Assembly: GCA_949152475.1 (NCBI GenBank)
Contig: OX424563.1
Location: 6,421,001-6,485,000 of the forward strand
DNA from: Terebella lapidaria
Taxonomy: Eukaryota; Annelida; Polychaeta; Terebellida; Terebellidae
Length of the DNA stretch: 64,000 nt
Direction: 5' to 3'
Shown piece by piece: positions 11,490-24,946 of this stretch. Within the stretch, counting starts at the first letter, position 1; every line of letters starts with the position of its first letter. The translations under genes were made by a program, and so were the position numbers. The notes beneath the pieces were generated by a model. That model worked only from the letters and a program-made list of their open reading frames with translations. It made no database searches and was not told the DNA's origin.

Positions 11490-12128
11490 ATGAAGCTCCC
11501 TGTTACTGTGGCCTTCATTTTGGTGTCGATTTTGGAACTTTTTGTGCTATGTAAAGCTGAGACGGACTTGGACGCTAGCGATGTCGATAAGCGCAGAGGA
11601 TGGGGTAAAAGGGGTCCAATGCTTGAATCCTTCGACGATGACAATGACATGGATAAACGAAGAGGGTGGGGCAAAAGAACGGCCGGTCTGGATCAAATGA
11701 GTGACTTTGAGAAGCGAAGAGGGTGGGGCAAAAGGTCGGGACTGGAGGACAGTGACGGTGACATGGAGAAGCGGCGCGGCTGGGGGAAGCGCTCCGAGTC
11801 TCAGGATCAAGTCGACGACGAAGAGATAGATAAGCGCAGGGGCTGGGGCAAGCGCACCATGACCGAGGTCGACAAACGGCGCGGATGGGGGAAACGGTTC
11901 GTCCCTGAGGACGCGCTGGCATCGGACGCGGACAAGAGGCGCGGCTGGGGCAAACGGAACGATGCCCTGGAGGCCATGGCCAAGCGACGGGGTTGGGGCA
12001 AGCGAGATATGGCCAGCGAGCTTCTGGAACAGGTCAAGCGACGAGGCTGGGGAAAACGGTCGAGCGACTCGTGTGACGACACTGAACTCCAGAACGAAGT
12101 GCTCAGCTACGTCTACAAAGCTGTAGAG
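11490..12128 (+). CDS. RGWamide neuropeptide precursor, coding exon 1
   Basis: This exon encodes the first 213 residues of a secreted prohormone. Residues 1-23 are a signal peptide (hydrophobic core from about 4 to 21, likely cut after CKA). Nine cassettes of KR-RGWG-KR follow, separated by short acidic spacers. Prohormone convertase cleavage at KR, trimming by carboxypeptidase and amidation of the glycine would yield nine copies of RGWamide; cleavage after KRR would give GWamide instead. The spacers (DMD, DFE, DEEID) are typical acidic linkers. After the last cassette an acidic, Cys-containing segment leads into a probable helix that is cut by the splice donor GTAAGT at 12129-12134, exactly between codons (phase 0). 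Reading on past the donor gives only 11 more residues, so the protein must continue in another exon. The start codon has A at -3. This is a GWamide-family precursor, known from general knowledge in lophotrochozoan neurons. Confidence 0.94.
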
Positions 12129-14214
12129 GTAAGTTCAAGTCCCTGTCGAGGTTACAGAGAGTAGCTTAAAGTCCATAAAGTGGTATATATCGGTTCTGTA
12201 AATATATAAGGGTAGGTTCAAATTCATAGTCAGGAATTTTCTTCCGGGATATATTTATAAGGCTATCGTTAGAGGCACGAAGTCCATAGCGAGATATGTG
12301 TAGGGATATAGAGGTAGTCCATAGTCCAAAACGAGCTCTGTAAGCTATAGGGCTGATGAGGTCGACATAAATCTCTGTAAAAATCGAAACAAGTGCATAC
12401 GAAGTCTTTAGATAATCTACAAGACAGGCATAGGTATACAAATTGAGTCTGATGGGAAAATATGGAATGATACATGAACATATTTCACCATTCTACATGA
12501 GTTTAGGGTTCTACAAATGACACTGCCAATTAACCACATGCAGTGATAAACAGAATATATTTAGATGTGAACCAACATATTCACCTGTGCTGAAAAAAAA
12601 TTTGAGTGTACGAATAAAGAGAATTGTACATACATGGGGAATGGGGGATTAATAACAACATATTATTGACATCAAGTTGTGCATCACATTACAATATCCA
12701 ATATCATAGTAACCTGTGCCGGGACGTTGGCAGCATGGCCCTGATTTCATCAGTCTGCACAAAAAGCTTCATAGATATTGGAGCTGTGTACACGGGCTTC
12801 GTGATATTTCATAATTTAATTAGTTTTTTTTTAAAAATAAATTGTCCTGGATATATTCCTTGCGACATATAAAGGCGTCGATCGATAATAGGGTATTATC
12901 GTTTTCGTATTGCGCAACCATCCTGTTTTTGTTTACTCTAAAGCATATTGTTTTCGTGGATACTTTAAAAGAAGGAAAACAAAACAAGTGTTACACCTGA
13001 TTGGTTTGTGGTTGACGACATCCACCCACTTATACCCCTAACCAGAGTAATCACAAATAACATGCCACGGCAGCAGGTTACGAGGGGAGTCCGGGCCTGC
13101 TATAGCACTATTCACGGGTTACCCGCAGTTATGTCCCAGGAGTCAGGCTCTCCGTCGCTGTAATAAGCAGGAGATGTTCCAGTGCGACTGCGATACAGCA
13201 CACACCCATTGTGCGAATCTTGCACGATTTAGCGCGTGGATTGATGCCTTAGATCCCTCGAGGAATTAAATTCTCGTTGTGCAAATTAATCAGACTGGTG
13301 GTATTTGTCACAATCTCCAGAGCCGAGATCGTAATTACTGTTGGTGTGACGAAGGCTGTATTGAATAACGTTAGTTTCATAATAATCCTATGCAGTGTAT
13401 GACAGATCGGTTATGAATAGGCCTATAACCACTGCATTACCGTGCGCTGGCTGCCAGGGGTAGGTGAAACTATAAGAATGTCACTGGATATCACGTAAAA
13501 AGGGGCAAACATGAAACTTTCAATATAGCTGTCTCGTTTTGGCGGGACTGTGCATACAAACGTAGAGCTCCAGAATGGACGTTCTATCTTTATTAAATTG
13601 CTCTGATACGTTCCTCAGATTGCTCCATTGCTCCATTGAGAGAATCCTTACACATGTTGCTAATTGCGCCGAGTTAATTACATTATTATAAATGAATTAT
13701 CCTTCCTAATCATACTTCACACATTCAACATGCAGAGTCATGTTCTATTGCCGACATTTCTTATATTCTGTATCATTCCTAGGATTTTTTTGTAAAGTAA
13801 TGTCTCTAATTGAACATGCACCAGTATGTTTGTATACCCCGACGTTTCTAGCAGTGCAGTAGGCCGATTCAAGTTTGATTCCTCTCGTATCCAGAAGAGT
13901 TTTACAGATCATGGAAATATATAATCTATGAACCTATTACACCCTACAACTAGATTTCCATGATAGATAACCTGAAATTCAACATTTGCAGAAGAAAAAA
14001 AACAAAGCCCGACCAAACGTTTATATCCGAAGCCCCGCTGGTGTCATCAGGGGCATACAGTGTGTGAAATATAGTTGTTTCTACTGTACACTAGATGGAA
14101 TTATATATACAGCTCCACAAACACCGAATCTCACAATTTAGAAATCCTAACGAAACGCAATCACAAACTCAAAGGCCACGGACTTGATGAATCAAATAAA
14201 TGATAAGTACCTAT
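12129..14214 (+). other. Start of the proposed RGWamide intron
   Basis: It begins with the consensus donor GTAAGT. The sequence is AT-rich to about 13,000, then mixed. No acceptor-plus-open-frame combination that fits phase 0 was noticed here, and no repeat array is present. Confidence 0.5.
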
Positions 14215-14342
14215 TAATACATGGTTAATTTCATAACGGACCGGTTATCGGGACCAAGTGGCAAATAACGGACCGAGCGGCAGCGAGGTCTGTTATGACG
14301 CGGTCCCGATAACCGGTCTGTTATGAAATTAACCATGTATTA
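14215..14342. repeat. 41-bp inverted repeat with nested TAACGGACC motifs
   Basis: The arm 14215-14255 pairs with 14302-14342 over 41 bp with one mismatch, around a 46-bp loop. Inside the loop ATAACGGACC and GGTCTGTTAT form a second, smaller stem. The same TAACGGACC word also occurs in the outer arms, and once more reversed near 14,534. It is probably a small foldback element. Confidence 0.85.
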
Positions 14343-17300
14343 ATTTGCTTATTACACATCATATCGAAACTTAACTACCAGTCAATAGACTAGAAACCAT
14401 TAGATTTAATTGTTGGGAAATTTGTTCAAATATAACATTACATCTGTTTCAGTCAATTGTTCGAAAGAAAACATTCTAATTCGGTATTATGAAGTCACTG
14501 TGCATGCTAGGAGCGTATGACGCGGCATCGGTCTGTTATTCAGTTTACTATAAAAACGTCATTGCGAACTCATATCGGACCAGCAGGGCACATATCAGAC
14601 CGGGTGGGCTGATATTGTTTGGTGACATACGACAATATCGGATTCGTTGAACCGTGCACGTTACAGTTCAATATCAGTTAGATGTGTAATAATAAGTTAT
14701 AATAATATTTACAAATAATAATAATAATCGAATGAGCAACCACACAGCTGATTGTATCGCAATACAGCCCTGTGAAACATCAAGGTTATTATCACGAACA
14801 TTATTATCATATCGGTTGACTCAACTTAATTACGTCATATTATCTCCATGTATCGGAGACAGACTACCGTAGTCCTTATTTAAGAACTGGCCATGGTTGC
14901 ATGGAGTCATTACCGGTAGCGCCAGCAGAAGGCTGGCAGTGGTTATGCTGCGGTCCGCCACCGGAAATAACTTGATCAGAGCCATATCAGATGTGACGAA
15001 TTATCCTCTACGAAGATATCAAATAAACTATTATTTGTACATCACACGAATGGTATGCGATGATATGATTCGTTCAATGGGGGACATGTGGGCCGGGCTA
15101 TTTGTGATGTTGCAATAACTATTACCTATCGATTGAGGAACTTGTTTGAGGCTTCAGACGGACAAGGACAATATTTGGGAAATGTTAAAAGCTGGCGGCT
15201 TTCTCAAATGTGATTTTCATGTATGTCACATTTACAGCTGACATCACCAGGCTAAGGGTTTTGTTCAACTTTTTTCAAGAATACATGTACATTTTTGGGG
15301 ACTTTGTGCGGGTTCTCCGCAGCAAAACTCAGGCGTGGGAGTTAAAGCTGTTTCACACATTCCTCAACAATGACAGAGAAAGAATCGCCCAACATCGACA
15401 GGAGTCGTCCAAGTACAGGGGGTTGGACGAAATGGAATCTTCCTTCGGCGTTTAAAAAGAGTCTACAGGGTGTCACAGAATCGCCTGGGGTGCGAGGACA
15501 GTGGTGTATCTGTTGGAATGGCAGAGAATAGTTTAAAAAGTGTCTCGAGCACTGCTTTAACTAAAGCCCGGCACGAATCCCAAGCATTTGTAGAGTCGTC
15601 GGTAGGTTTTTGACATTGGCCTGTATCAATTGTCAGATAAGCCTCGCTAGTTGACTGGGTATTCACTTTGACGCCGCTCCAGTCTGCTTCGCTGACATCT
15701 TTGCACGAGATTGTAGAGAGTTTGTTCAAATTAGATCTGTCCGCTAAAACATGACACAACTGTGTCACAAACGGTGAGTCAGTAATCTTGAATAAAAATG
15801 TAAACCTGAATACGTAAAGGGCTGTTGCTGCTAATTTTTGAAACATATGAAAACGGTCCGATTTGTATTACAAACGTGCATGAAGATAATAAGATACACT
15901 ATCACTAATAACATGTTTGAAGTAGCCTACAAACACACTGACACGTGTCTAAAATCACTGGTCACGAGTCAGGGCCATACCCTGTTGGTTCTCGTGATTC
16001 ATTCATTACAATTAGAAATCACTTCTCCAGGGTAGCTGTTAGGTTTTTTCTCCAGCTCCACGGGCCTTGGATTCGTGTATGTGTGGCCACTCTTTGCATG
16101 ATTATTATCATATTATATCATTATCATGTCAAATGTCAGGGCACCAGATATACCAAGGCACCGGAAGGGAGGATTCTGGACACGTGACCGTGTCACGTGA
16201 TGGCGACATTTGGCGCGTGTACGAGGAGAATTATCAACAAACTGTGCTCTCGTGGGAGGCGGTAAACACATGTGCGTGTTACCATCACAGTTGTGAAGTC
16301 TTCAGGACACTTGGATTTGTGGGCCATTTCCACGCGTGAAAATATCATTCAGTGCATGTCATCGCTAAATGCGTGCGACCTCTTCACAGTTGTGTGTCAG
16401 TCATTTTAGACTGGCAGAAACTAGCATAAAACCAAGAATGACATTCCATACTAATAGCGTGGGCGGATCAGGGTTGAAAATATTATTAAGGTATTTGGTA
16501 TCTATAGCATAATAGATCTATATTTGTTTTTTTTTAACTACTTTGTGCAAGTCACAATACATCATAAGTATTAATTCGGGTATTTATCATTTCGATTAAT
16601 TCGATGGATGACTAAGCAATCATGGATGACTGAGCAATTATTTCTGTTTCTGAATTGTCGAGCCGGCGTATTGCTCAAGGATAACCGGATTAACACAAGA
16701 ATGCTTGTAATCTTGATACCCGCATTGTCTCTGTGATCAGCACAATTATGCAGACCAGGGTATGTGGGATGAGTCCTAGATAGGCCTATCTATATAATTG
16801 CATCTATCTGGCTAATCCCCCTGATGACTGTCCAACCTCTGATTGGAAAGTGTTTCTAGGCCTATTGCTATATTCTTACGCACTATATTCCGATTTCTCC
16901 AACATCATTCTCTTATACACTATTCAGTGGGTTTGTTCTAAACATGTTATGGTTTGTTCGATATCCGAGGCTAAAGTGGATGTTTTCAACGGAAGCACCA
17001 CGTGAGTTCGCCGTGGTTATCATACACAATTTATTGTCCCAGTTGGTCTCGAACTTGTGAGTGTGGCTGTCTAAAAGGGAAGTGTCATCCCAAGAATGTT
17101 TGCACAAATTCCTTTGGCCTCTTGCTACTGTGTCTGTACACTTCTTCGGAATACTCTTACAAAAGTGTCAAGTTCTTTCAATTGAGGGTTTCCGGAGTGT
17201 TTCATCATTTATTCAGATATCTTTTGTGTATTTTCAGCAAAGACATAGCGAGTGACTATGTAGGAAATATTCAGAAATTCGATTACTACCTTGACAGTTA

Positions 17301-18215
17301 TCCGGCGTGCCGGCTATCAGATTATATACTGTGTGGATCCACTGGAAACCGGAAACCACACTGCACATGCGCAGGATCCCACGCAAGGGATGGCATCCGG
17401 GCGGAGACTAAGCGAATAACAAACAGATTCGTGTCGGAATTAATAATTCATACGGGGATAAATTCGTCACCAAAGTAGATAATCGTTTTTCTTAAGGCAA
17501 ATGCCAATGGTGACGGTCAGGATGTCGGCTGTCGGCTTGACAAGGCCCATGGACCATGTCAGCATGTCGATGTGATGGCGCCAGAAGGGCAGGTGCTCGG
17601 ACCTTCTCTCCACATCATCTACATCATAAACTGAACATGTATCCCCCTGCAGTATGCGCATCCGTGAATCATCGAATTTTATTTAGTAACACGGTCATGT
17701 TTTGACATGTACACTTAGCTCTATTTCTGTCCCTGTTCCACATACAAAATAGTCATTTGACATTCGAGTATGGACAATATGTTTCAAATTATTTTTTTCA
17801 ATGATATCATTTACTAACTTTGTATTTGATAGATTTACGAGATACTTACTAATATTTCTGAATGGTTGTCATTACAACCGGGTATTGACAACAAGCGAAG
17901 AGTCGGGACTTGTTTTATTGCTACGTACATTGCCGGGAGCCGAGGGAGTCGAGTTACTAGGTAACAACACATTTCTAACCCATGTCATCTTAGCGGGACA
18001 GGACTCCTCGCTGACGCTGATCGACTTCAAGTACAAAGGGATAAGTTACAAAACTGGCTCGCTTCTCTATCATGGAGATATTGATATACATACCTCATTT
18101 TTACAAGGTTTTCTATCCCGTATTCATAATACCAATACAAAAGCCATAACAAATATATGAGCCACTCAGAGGAATGCAATATCTAATTATCTTGGGGTCT
18201 TACTCGAGTAATACC
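14343..18215. other. Intronic sequence; two unrecognised open frames
   Basis: Mostly unique sequence. Open frames at 15463-15846 (minus, 127 codons) and 17002-17478 (plus, 158 codons) have no recognisable domain or splice context and are not called as genes. Two CACGTG E-boxes 13 bp apart lie at 16181-16186 and 16194-16199. No other structure was noticed. Confidence 0.45.
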
Positions 18216-19828
18216 AATCCCCCCCCCCCCTTCACCCAAACCCTAACAGTTCTAACAGTTACCTGAGGCACCCCGGGCCCCTCCCCCCAAACCTTAACAG
18301 TTACCTGAGGCACCCCCTCTAAACCCTGACAGTTACCTGAGGCAACCCCCCCCCCCTCTACCCAAACCCTGACAGTTATCTGAGGCACCCCGGGCCCCTC
18401 CCCCCAAACCCTAACAGTTACCTCAGGCACCCCGGGTCCCTCCCCCCAAACCCTAACAGTTACCTCAGGCACCCCGGGTCCCTCCCCCCAAACCCTGACA
18501 GTTACCTGAGGCACCCCGGGCCCCTCCACCCAAACCCTAACAGTTACCTGAGGCACCCCCCCCCCCTCCCCCCAAACACTAACAGTTACCTGAGGAACCC
18601 CGGGCCCCTCCACCCAAACCCTAACAGTTACCTGAGGCACCCCCCCCCCCCTCCCCCCAAACACTAACAGTTACCTGAGGAACCCCGGGCCCCTCCACCC
18701 AAACCCTAACAGTTACCTGAGGCACCCCGGGCCCCTCCCCCCAAACCTTAACAGTTACCTGAGGCACCCGGGCCTCTCCACACAAACCCTAACAGTTACC
18801 TGAGGCACCCCGGGCCCCTCCCCCCAAACCCTAACAGTTACCTGAGGCACCCCGGGCCCCTCCACCCAAACCCTGACAGTTACCTGAGGCACCCTGGGCC
18901 CCTGCCCCAAACCCTAACAGTTACCTGAGGCACCCCGGGCCCCTCCACCCAAACCCTGACAGTTACCTGAGGCACCCCGGGCCCCTCCCCCCAAACCCTG
19001 ACAGTTACCTGAGGCACCCCGGGTCCCTCCCCCCAAACCCTGACAGTTACCTGAGGCACCCCGGGGCCCTCCCCCCAAACCCTAACAGTTACCTGAGGCA
19101 CCCCGGGTCCCTCCCCCAAACCTTAACAGTTACCTGAGGCACCCCTCCCCCCAAACCTTAACAGTTACCGGAGGCACCCCCCTCCCCCCAAACCTTAACA
19201 GTTACCGGAGGCACCCCGGGCCCCTCCCCCAAACCCTAACAGTTACCTGAGGCACCCCGGGGCCCTCCCCCCAAACCCTGACAGTTACCTGAGGCACCCC
19301 GGGGCCCTCCCCCCAAACCCTGACAGTTACCTGAGGCACCCCGAGGCCCTCCCCCCAAACCTTAACAGTTACCTGAGGCACCCCCTCCCCCAAACCTTAA
19401 CAGTTACCTGAGGCACCCCGGGCCCCTCCCCCAAACCCTAACAGTTACCTGAGGCACCCCGGGGCCCTCCCCCCAAACCCTGACAGTTACCTGAGGCACC
19501 CTGGGCCCCTCCCCCCAAACCCTAACAGCTATCTGAGACACCCCCTCCCCCAAACCTTAACAGTTACCTGAGGCACCCCGGGGCCCTCCCCCCAAACCCT
19601 GACAGTTACCGGAGGCACCCCTGGGCCCTCCCCCCCAAACCCTGACAGTTACCGGAGGCACCCCGGGGCCCTCCTCCCAAACCCTAACAATTACCTGAGG
19701 CACCCCGGGGCCCTCCCCCCCAAACCCTAACAGTTACCTGAGGCACCCCGGGCCCCTCCACCCAAACCCTAACAGCTATCTGAGACACCCCCTCCCCCAA
19801 ACCTTAACAGTTACCTGAGGCCTGAGCC
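18216..19828. repeat. 42-bp C-rich minisatellite (about 38 copies)
   Basis: Each unit contains ACCCTAACAGTTACCTGAGG followed by CACCCCGGGCCCCTCCCCCC and AA. The unit is close to 42 bp, with indels in the C runs. Because 42 is divisible by three, the minus strand stays open for long stretches and repeats VPQVTVRVWGEGPG; this is an artefact of the period. The C runs (G runs on the other strand) could form i-motif or G-quadruplex structures. CCCTAA matches the telomere hexamer only as an isolated word. Confidence 0.95.
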
Positions 19829-22800
19829 TGAGTTCACACAATGGGACTTATTACTCTACCTCGGAACTCAGGGAAAACAAGACATGAATCTATTATCCAA
19901 GCTCGCTTTCGTGGTGAAATCAGTCGGCCTAATATCCTACGAACCATTAGTAATTAGCAACAAAACTTATTTGACAAAGTAAGCTTGAAATTTTATATCG
20001 ACCGGTTCTGGTATCGGTCCTGCATGTAAAAATCATCACTGCATGGAGTTTACTTCGGGATTGACGTCATTCTAAACAGATATCTCAGATACATACGCAA
20101 TTGACATGTTATCCTGTGTCTGACCCGACCTGTACGTCAGTTCCGCACACCTTGTGTACACATGATCTCCCATCAGAACGTTTAATTTAAAAAAGTGGCC
20201 ACTAGATCACCCAGTGAAATGTGTCTAATGGCATTTGTCGGCGTTTGAAGCGTATTTAATTGAATAATTTGCAGGTCGAGACTTGGAACGCTTTGATGGG
20301 CTACATGTTTTTCACTCTGAATCTTTGTAGGCGATTTGACAAACAATTTAGGAAATTGACCAATGATAACGCTGATAAAACGTCATTATCGACCACGCCG
20401 TTTTAGCGAGGACATCCAGTGGAGCCCATCTCGGGAAATCATTAGAGATTATAGCAAGTGGCCATCATTTCCGGTCCTGGCTGATAAGGCTCATGATAAT
20501 TCTGTGACATCGACTTGTCGATAACTCCGCTGTATGTTCTGCGTTGAATGGTTAACCCTTTGCTACTCGTGTACATTTTAATAAACCATGCAATTTCCCT
20601 TTTGCCAATGGAGCGTTTTAGCATGGATTTAGTTTGTTATCAGTTATTTTATAGAATTGACGATATATGGTTATGCATGTTATAAGCATACAGCGAGTAT
20701 TTACGTCTAATCGAGGGTTTTATGGAGATGCGGCAGGAGTCCGATCTATAAAAGTGTTTAATTATTATACTTTCTCATTGGGTTTGACGGAAGAATAAAG
20801 GCGCCCCAGTCACGATCCGGGTCTAGAACTTACAGTTGCCTGTTTGTATCTGACGTTTCCACGCCCCGCTAAGTAAACAGGTGCGCGAAGTAGCCGTGCA
20901 GTCCGACGTGTATCAGGCACATCACTCGGTCAGTCCGGACACTCGATCACGTGCGGCAAACCCCGAATACTGACTGGTCGATACAGATAGATTGCTAGGA
21001 GACGCGTAAAACACGCGATATTGCGCGTCAACACTTAGACGTGTTTTAATAATTCACCGATGACAAATATCTACAGCGCACTGAGTGGGAGATCTTGAAG
21101 AAAGATTGAAGATTTTGTGGATGACGTTGTCAGAACTTCTTCTGACCGATCGCGAGCTCGAGAATATTAATGAACAGCATTGGCATTGCAGATAAAGATG
21201 AAATTATGCACAATATGACGTATTGGCATTTCAATTAAAGACGTGGGATGCCAGAAATGTTTGCCCAAGATCAATCAATTGTGCGACATATAGCCGTTTT
21301 TGCAAGATTGATTCCAGAACAAATTTCAAACGTTGTGTCCTAATGAAGCATTCACCTTCATGAGTTCGGAGTAACCTAAATAAATCACACCTAATTATTG
21401 ATCATCAATCAAACCTAGACCTAATGAGCTTTGTTATTAGGTTAGATTGATATCTCTAAAACGACAATACATAGGCCTACATACGTCATGTATACATAGT
21501 CATGGCAAGTACTATTTCTTATGGCTCTACACTATCGCCTGCAAGCAAGGCAACTTCATTTGGGGCTACTGCTGTACTCTATATATCGAAAACATAACTA
21601 TATGGAACAATGCACCATATTTTCTGTGCGTTAATTTTCTGCACCAGGTTTACATACTCTGTTAATGACGTCTGCTAGTAAGTTTGTTCACATTCATGTT
21701 TTGTAATTTTGATTGCGTCACTGGGACACACGAGAAAGTCATCCTGCGCCAGTCATGTGATACCAAGGGACACCGGAGATATATTTTCGTGATATATGGT
21801 GCGAATAAACAGCAATGTTATTTTGTAAGGAATATTACCCATGTGGTTAGCCCGTGTACCTGTATGCAAGGTAACACGACATGGACAATTAGCCGCCGAG
21901 ACTTGAAGCTCTCACGGCATTAGGTCTGTCGAATCTCTGGTGACAGCACAGGGTGTGAAGTAGACACGTGTGGGTACAGAGTGAGGTGCCGGGGTCTTGT
22001 AAATAACATATCACCTAATAACGACCTCATACATGATGCAAACTGCTTCTTGAATTAAGTTTCCTGGGTGTAGTTGCTGGTCCGAGTGTCGTTTATACAG
22101 ATGGATTTCGTCGTGAAAACGATACATCATAAGTTTAGATCGCTGTGTATGAAATTTACTTGAGATATTCGTGTATAGCAATGTACCGTGGCATTCACAA
22201 GATACATCGTTGGTAAAACAACTAGGTGTCCTTTTGATTAGAGTCGGTCCCAATGTCGATATCAGAACGATTCAATCATTTTGTGGTTGATACCTTGAAC
22301 TATGCTCGATGACTTGGTGTATATCATACTCATATATTGAGTTTATCTATATTCTTTTTTGAACTGAAACTTATATTATTGCGATAGGCCATTCAGCAGG
22401 TCATCCTAACTTGTAGATCATTGCAAAGATACATTGATAATTTTATGGTGGGTGCCGCGTGTGAGACAGGGACACATCCAGTCCAAAACACGTGCCTCCT
22501 CTAACTGTGTCATAATCCATTAGTTGGTTGGTTGTTTGTTTGATATCAATGTATCATGGAATATCTAAGTTTTTCCGCGGTTAGCGTTGATTCATCCCTC
22601 AGGAGAATATACTTCATATTGCTAATCTGGGATGTGAATTAAAAAGTCTATTACAAAGTGTTTCGCAAATACATTTTATTTCGATTTAAACACGATGAAA
22701 CGATTATTATTCCCGTTTTGGAGCCCCGATCAAATAACACACGTTAAAAATCTGCTGCTGTCGTACGCCGGCATGACAAGGTTACAACTCCACAGATTAT

Positions 22801-24946
22801 ATTAGTGCCCATCCGACCTGGGGGCTGGTACAGTCGCCCTGGGCACCTTCAAAACAAGTCCATTAAACCCCCCCCCCCCCCCCCCCTCCACTTCTGGAGA
22901 TGTCTGCTCCACGACTTGTTGATCACGGGGCGGCACTGGTCAAGGACTGGTGGAGAATCCAGCAGTCAGTCTGACCACAAGTCTCGGGCGGCATCTTTAG
23001 CAATGCACGTTATACGCTCAGAAAGCTGCTATACAGTGTAGTGGAGGACAGTAAGGAGGCACGGCTCAACAGGCTCTCTTAGCCGCTTCCATGGACAGGG
23101 GTGAAACCTTCGAGAGCAACTTGCCGTGTCAAGTAAAGGCAGCAAGTGTCTTCTCCCCCAGGCTGATAGAGCAAAAATAACAGTCCGTTACTCGTGCAAG
23201 TGGCAGCTTTCCACGTGTGAGAATTCTTGGTACCACATTAATTAATAACTCTTATGACGTAAGGCATCCATTCACTTGAACAGCGATTACATGGTGGAAT
23301 TATGGAGGACGAATGGGGGTTAGGGAAGCTATACGACGCCAATTTATCTTGTGCTAGAGTCAAGTATATGTAGTTTATTTGTGCATGACGCAGGTAGCTC
23401 TAGTGATTGTGTTACATTCATTAGAAGATGTTAAAGTGTAACATCAGATTGTATTGTGTGGTGCTACCAACATTGTACCTCAAACACTTCAGAGTGGTTG
23501 TCAGGTGTCATGATTAACAGTGCGGCTAACACATGTACAAACAGAAATAAAATTCTTCAAAAGTATTTATCATGGGGAGAATGGTCGGTGCTAAATTTAG
23601 TTTGAGGTAAAATGACACTTCCAATTTGAGGATTTCAAGAATCAAGTTATTTTGGGTTGACGAAAAATTACCAAAGTTCTCAAGTATATGACCTTTTCAA
23701 GGATATCACTGCTATACGTATTTAGCTCTTCTCTTCGTCGCAAGGTACACCAAATACCACGAACTTGATTCAAACTAAACTAGAAAACCCGCAAACCACA
23801 ATGTCACCAAGATAGACAAAGCGAAATGGTATCGAGTTGGCTGCTCATTATACACCTTTGTACAGGTAATGAGTCTGGGCACAATTGTGGTTTCCACAGC
23901 GACTTGTGCGCTGTAATCTGAGTCTGTGCCCGCATAGGTAGATGTATTAGAACCTACTTTTATTACTTTAATTCTATTCTATTTCTGTATGCAACAAAAG
24001 CTGTGTATTCCGACGCTTGTTTATCTAGTTAGTGGTATAACTGAAATTAGTTGTTTAATATCATGATTAAAATAGCCCCAAGTTCCCGGATGAGAAAAGT
24101 AAACTGACTCACAAAACTTGGATGTGACGCACGCTGCCGGGACAGTTCTCCGCACTAGCTGCTTGGTTTTGTTGTGCCGAATCCGAACCATAAACATAAG
24201 GTGATATTCTATCTTGCTCAAATCTCAGAAGGAACTTGATTTCCAGAAGAAAAAAAAGATTTCAGTAGTGAACATATTATCATGCGTTATTAATGAACAT
24301 GTGTGTGAAAGATCTTGTAGCAGCTGTGGTTGACAATGGTAAAACAATTATTATAGTATCACGTGAAAGCTTCAATTGTCTCGAGAGAAACGAAGGCGTC
24401 TGGTTACATATCAAATTGGTAATCCAGCTATAATGCACAGTTACGTATCAGTATTTGGCACTGTTTGCTCGGGGATTATATTATTTTTGGCACCGCTGAA
24501 CCCGGATGAGGCCCTGAATACCCGGCTAATTAAGTGTGGTTGGCGTGGCGGATAGTCTGGTTGGTTTTCTGGACCTGCAGACGTTGACAGTCTGGACATG
24601 AGGTACCGGGACAGTCCCACAGCCTCGCTAGCGAGCTTATAGGTATTCCGGATAGATTCATGGGGAAGAATGAGGGGGAAATGATGCCAACGTCTTCAGT
24701 CGGTGCACTACATTTTTGTCCATCATACTGTTGAATGTTGTATCTGTTGTGGAGCACAGTAGAACCAGTAACTAGGTTTCTCTCAAGCTAATTAGGGACA
24801 TTTGAGGGAATTCCGTGCCTTTTCTGGCTCTAAAGTGCCACAGATTCCACTAATCTACAGGTGAACGTTGAAGTCTGTACTCGAGCGTCAATCAGTCTAG
24901 GTTAATGGTCGGCCAGTCTTGTGATAATTAATTATAGAATAATAAT
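19829..24946. other. Intronic, mostly unique sequence
   Basis: No gene is seen. A CpG-richer, non-repetitive patch lies at about 20,800-21,030 and could be regulatory. A run of about 18 C lies at 22,869-22,886. Short open frames here lack motifs. Confidence 0.45.

Noticed and set aside
11547..12082. Minus-strand frames of 87-115 codons across the neuropeptide exon
   Set aside because: Shadows of the repeated cassettes, whose complement lacks stops.
15463..15846. 127-codon minus-strand frame, somewhat protein-like
   Set aside because: No recognisable motif and no supporting signals. It could be an exon, but nothing in the sequence decides.
17002..17478. 158-codon plus-strand frame
   Set aside because: No domain, no signal peptide, atypical composition, and no convincing splice sites; likely chance.
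18200..19393. Minus-strand frames of 63-154 codons repeating VPQVTVRVWGEGPG, like a structural repeat protein
   Set aside because: They follow from a 42-bp C-rich array whose period is a multiple of three. Units vary by indels in C runs and there is no gene context.
18216..19828. CCCTAA words as an internal telomere tract
   Set aside because: The hexamer occurs once per 42-bp unit and never in tandem.
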